Source: Geobacillus kaustophilus (GTDB lineage Bacteria > Bacillota > Bacilli > Bacillales > Anoxybacillaceae). Taken from it: a DNA stretch of 64,000 nt. The stretch is from positions 1,922,001 to 1,986,000 of the forward strand of contig NZ_JYBP01000003.1 in the NCBI RefSeq assembly GCF_000948285.1, written 5' to 3'. Below are positions 63,196 to 64,000 of this stretch, piece by piece (within the stretch, counting starts at the first letter, position 1; each line of letters starts with the position of its first letter). The position numbers and the translations under genes were made by a program. The notes below the pieces were generated by a model. It was not told the DNA's origin and searched no databases. It was given only the letters and a program-made list of their open reading frames with translations.

Positions 63196-64000
63196 TCATT
63201 TCGACAGCTCGATCAGCAAATCGCCCGCCTGAATGGCATCGCCGCTTTTGACGTAAATGTCTTTGACAATGCCGGCAAACGGCGCCTGCACCGTCGTTTC
63301 CATCTTCATCGCTTCCGTCACCATCAAATGGTCGCCTTTATCGACTTTTTCCCCTTTCTCCACAAGCACTTTCACGACCGTGCCCGGCATCGTCGCGGCA
63401 ATGTGGTTCGGGTTTGTCCGGTCCGCCTTGATGCGCTCAGCGACGGCCGCTTTGATGCTTTCATCGCGGATGATGACTTCGCGCGGCTGGCCGTTCAGCT
63501 CGAAGTAGACAACGCGTGTGCCGTCCGCCTGAGGCTGGCCGATCGACACAAGCTTGACGATGAGCGTTTTTCCGCGCTCAATCTCCACTTCGATCTCCTC
63601 GCCGAGGCGCATGCCATACAGGAACGTCGGTGTATCGAGCACCGAAATGTCGCCGTATTTTTCGACCGTTTCGGCATATTCCAAAAACACTTTCGGATAA
63701 AGCGCATAGGCGATGGCGTCAAAGTCGGTCACTTCGCGGCCGAGCTTGTCGTACAGCTCCCGCTTGATTTGCTCGAAATCGACCGGCTCGAGCAGTTCGC
63801 CTGGACGAACGGTGATCGGCTCGCGCCCTTTCAAAATAATGCGCTGCAGCTCTTTCGGGAATCCGCCGTGCGGCTGGCCTAAATAGCCTTCGAAAAACTC
63901 GACGACGGAATCCGGGAAATTGAGCGTTTCGCCGCGCTCAAAAATGTCTTGCTCCGTCAAGTTGTTTTGCACCATATACAGCGCCATGTCGCCGACGACT
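63196..64000 (-). CDS. pyc: Pyruvate carboxylase (C-terminal part)
   Basis: About 268 C-terminal residues; the rest lies beyond the window. The end of the carboxyltransferase domain (FPKELQRIILKGREPITVRPGELL) is followed by a linker and the biotinyl domain with the attachment lysine in VTEAMKMETTVQAP. It carboxylates pyruvate to oxaloacetate. Adjacent to ctaA as in Bacillus. Confidence 0.97.
   Translation of the reverse strand, partial: VVGDMALYMVQNNLTEQDIFERGETLNFPDSVVEFFEGYLGQPHGGFPKELQRIILKGREPITVRPGELLEPVDFEQIKRELYDKLGREVTDFDAIAYALYPKVFLEYAETVEKYGDISVLDTPTFLYGMRLGEEIEVEIERGKTLIVKLVSIGQPQADGTRVVYFELNGQPREVIIRDESIKAAVAERIKADRTNPNHIAATMPGTVVKVLVEKGEKVDKGDHLMVTEAMKMETTVQAPFAGIVKDIYVKSGDAIQAGDLLIELSK

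Overview
The window looks like chromosome from a thermophilic, moderately high-GC member of the Bacillaceae, most likely Geobacillus or a close relative. The basis is the conserved Bacillus gene order (pyc-cta-ylb, dcw cluster, spoIIGA-sigE-sigG, ylm-divIVA-ileS), sporulation genes, bacillithiol synthesis (bshC), a T-box ahead of ileS and frequent GTG/TTG starts behind strong ribosome binding sites. The species cannot be fixed from the sequence alone. Nearly everything reads on the minus strand; ylbJ, tmcAL, a small DUF7147-type gene, a YugN-like gene and ctaA are on the plus strand.

Region 1 (1-10800) is an accessory island downstream of ileS. It holds two tandem modules of secreted small protein, very large ABC permease with an extracellular domain, and ABC ATPase (module A at 4151-8242, module B at 1-4126). 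They are preceded by a third large permease coupled to an ABC ATPase in which every catalytic motif has decayed. The leading promoter has perfect sigma-A boxes separated by 17 bp that are almost entirely a T tract. Module B has lost the front of its secreted-protein gene and carries a 1484-bp ISL3-type insertion sequence (2376-3859, 8-bp target duplication) sitting in the loop of an intercistronic hairpin. This island is the best candidate for an undescribed system, possibly a bacteriocin-like or surface-acting peptide with dedicated export or immunity; its function is not shown by the sequence.

Region 2 (11080-21110): ileS with a T-box leader and its own promoter, then divIVA, ylmH, ylmG, sepF, ylmE, ylmD, ylmC (septum placement and associated genes), and the sporulation operon spoIIGA-sigE with sigG behind it. 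The spoIIG promoter keeps the unusual 22-bp spacer known from Bacillus subtilis.

Region 3 (21350-37920): the division and cell-wall cluster rsmH, ftsL, pbpB, spoVD, murE, a truncated MurF-like gene, mraY, murD, spoVE, divIB, ylxW, ylxX, sbp, ftsA, ftsZ. murG and murB are absent from their usual place between spoVE and divIB, where a terminator and a new promoter/attenuator stand instead; mraZ is absent ahead of rsmH.

Region 4 (38130-54500): bshC, a DUF3397 membrane protein, panE, an RsfA-type regulator, an enoyl-CoA hydratase, rpmF, ylbN, tmcAL, ylbL, ylbK, ylbJ, coaD, rsmD, a gene with a multi-segment attenuator, ylbG, ylbF, a secreted protein, ylbE, ylbD, ylbC, a CBS protein and a YugN-like gene.

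Region 5 (54500-64000): a structured non-coding stretch, a 143-bp MITE with ISL3-like ends and an 8-bp target duplication, an Asp23-like gene, a DUF420 gene, the caa3 oxidase genes ctaG-F-E-D-C-B, divergent ctaA, and the 3' end of pyc. These supply heme A, assemble and encode cytochrome caa3 oxidase, and link to central carbon metabolism.
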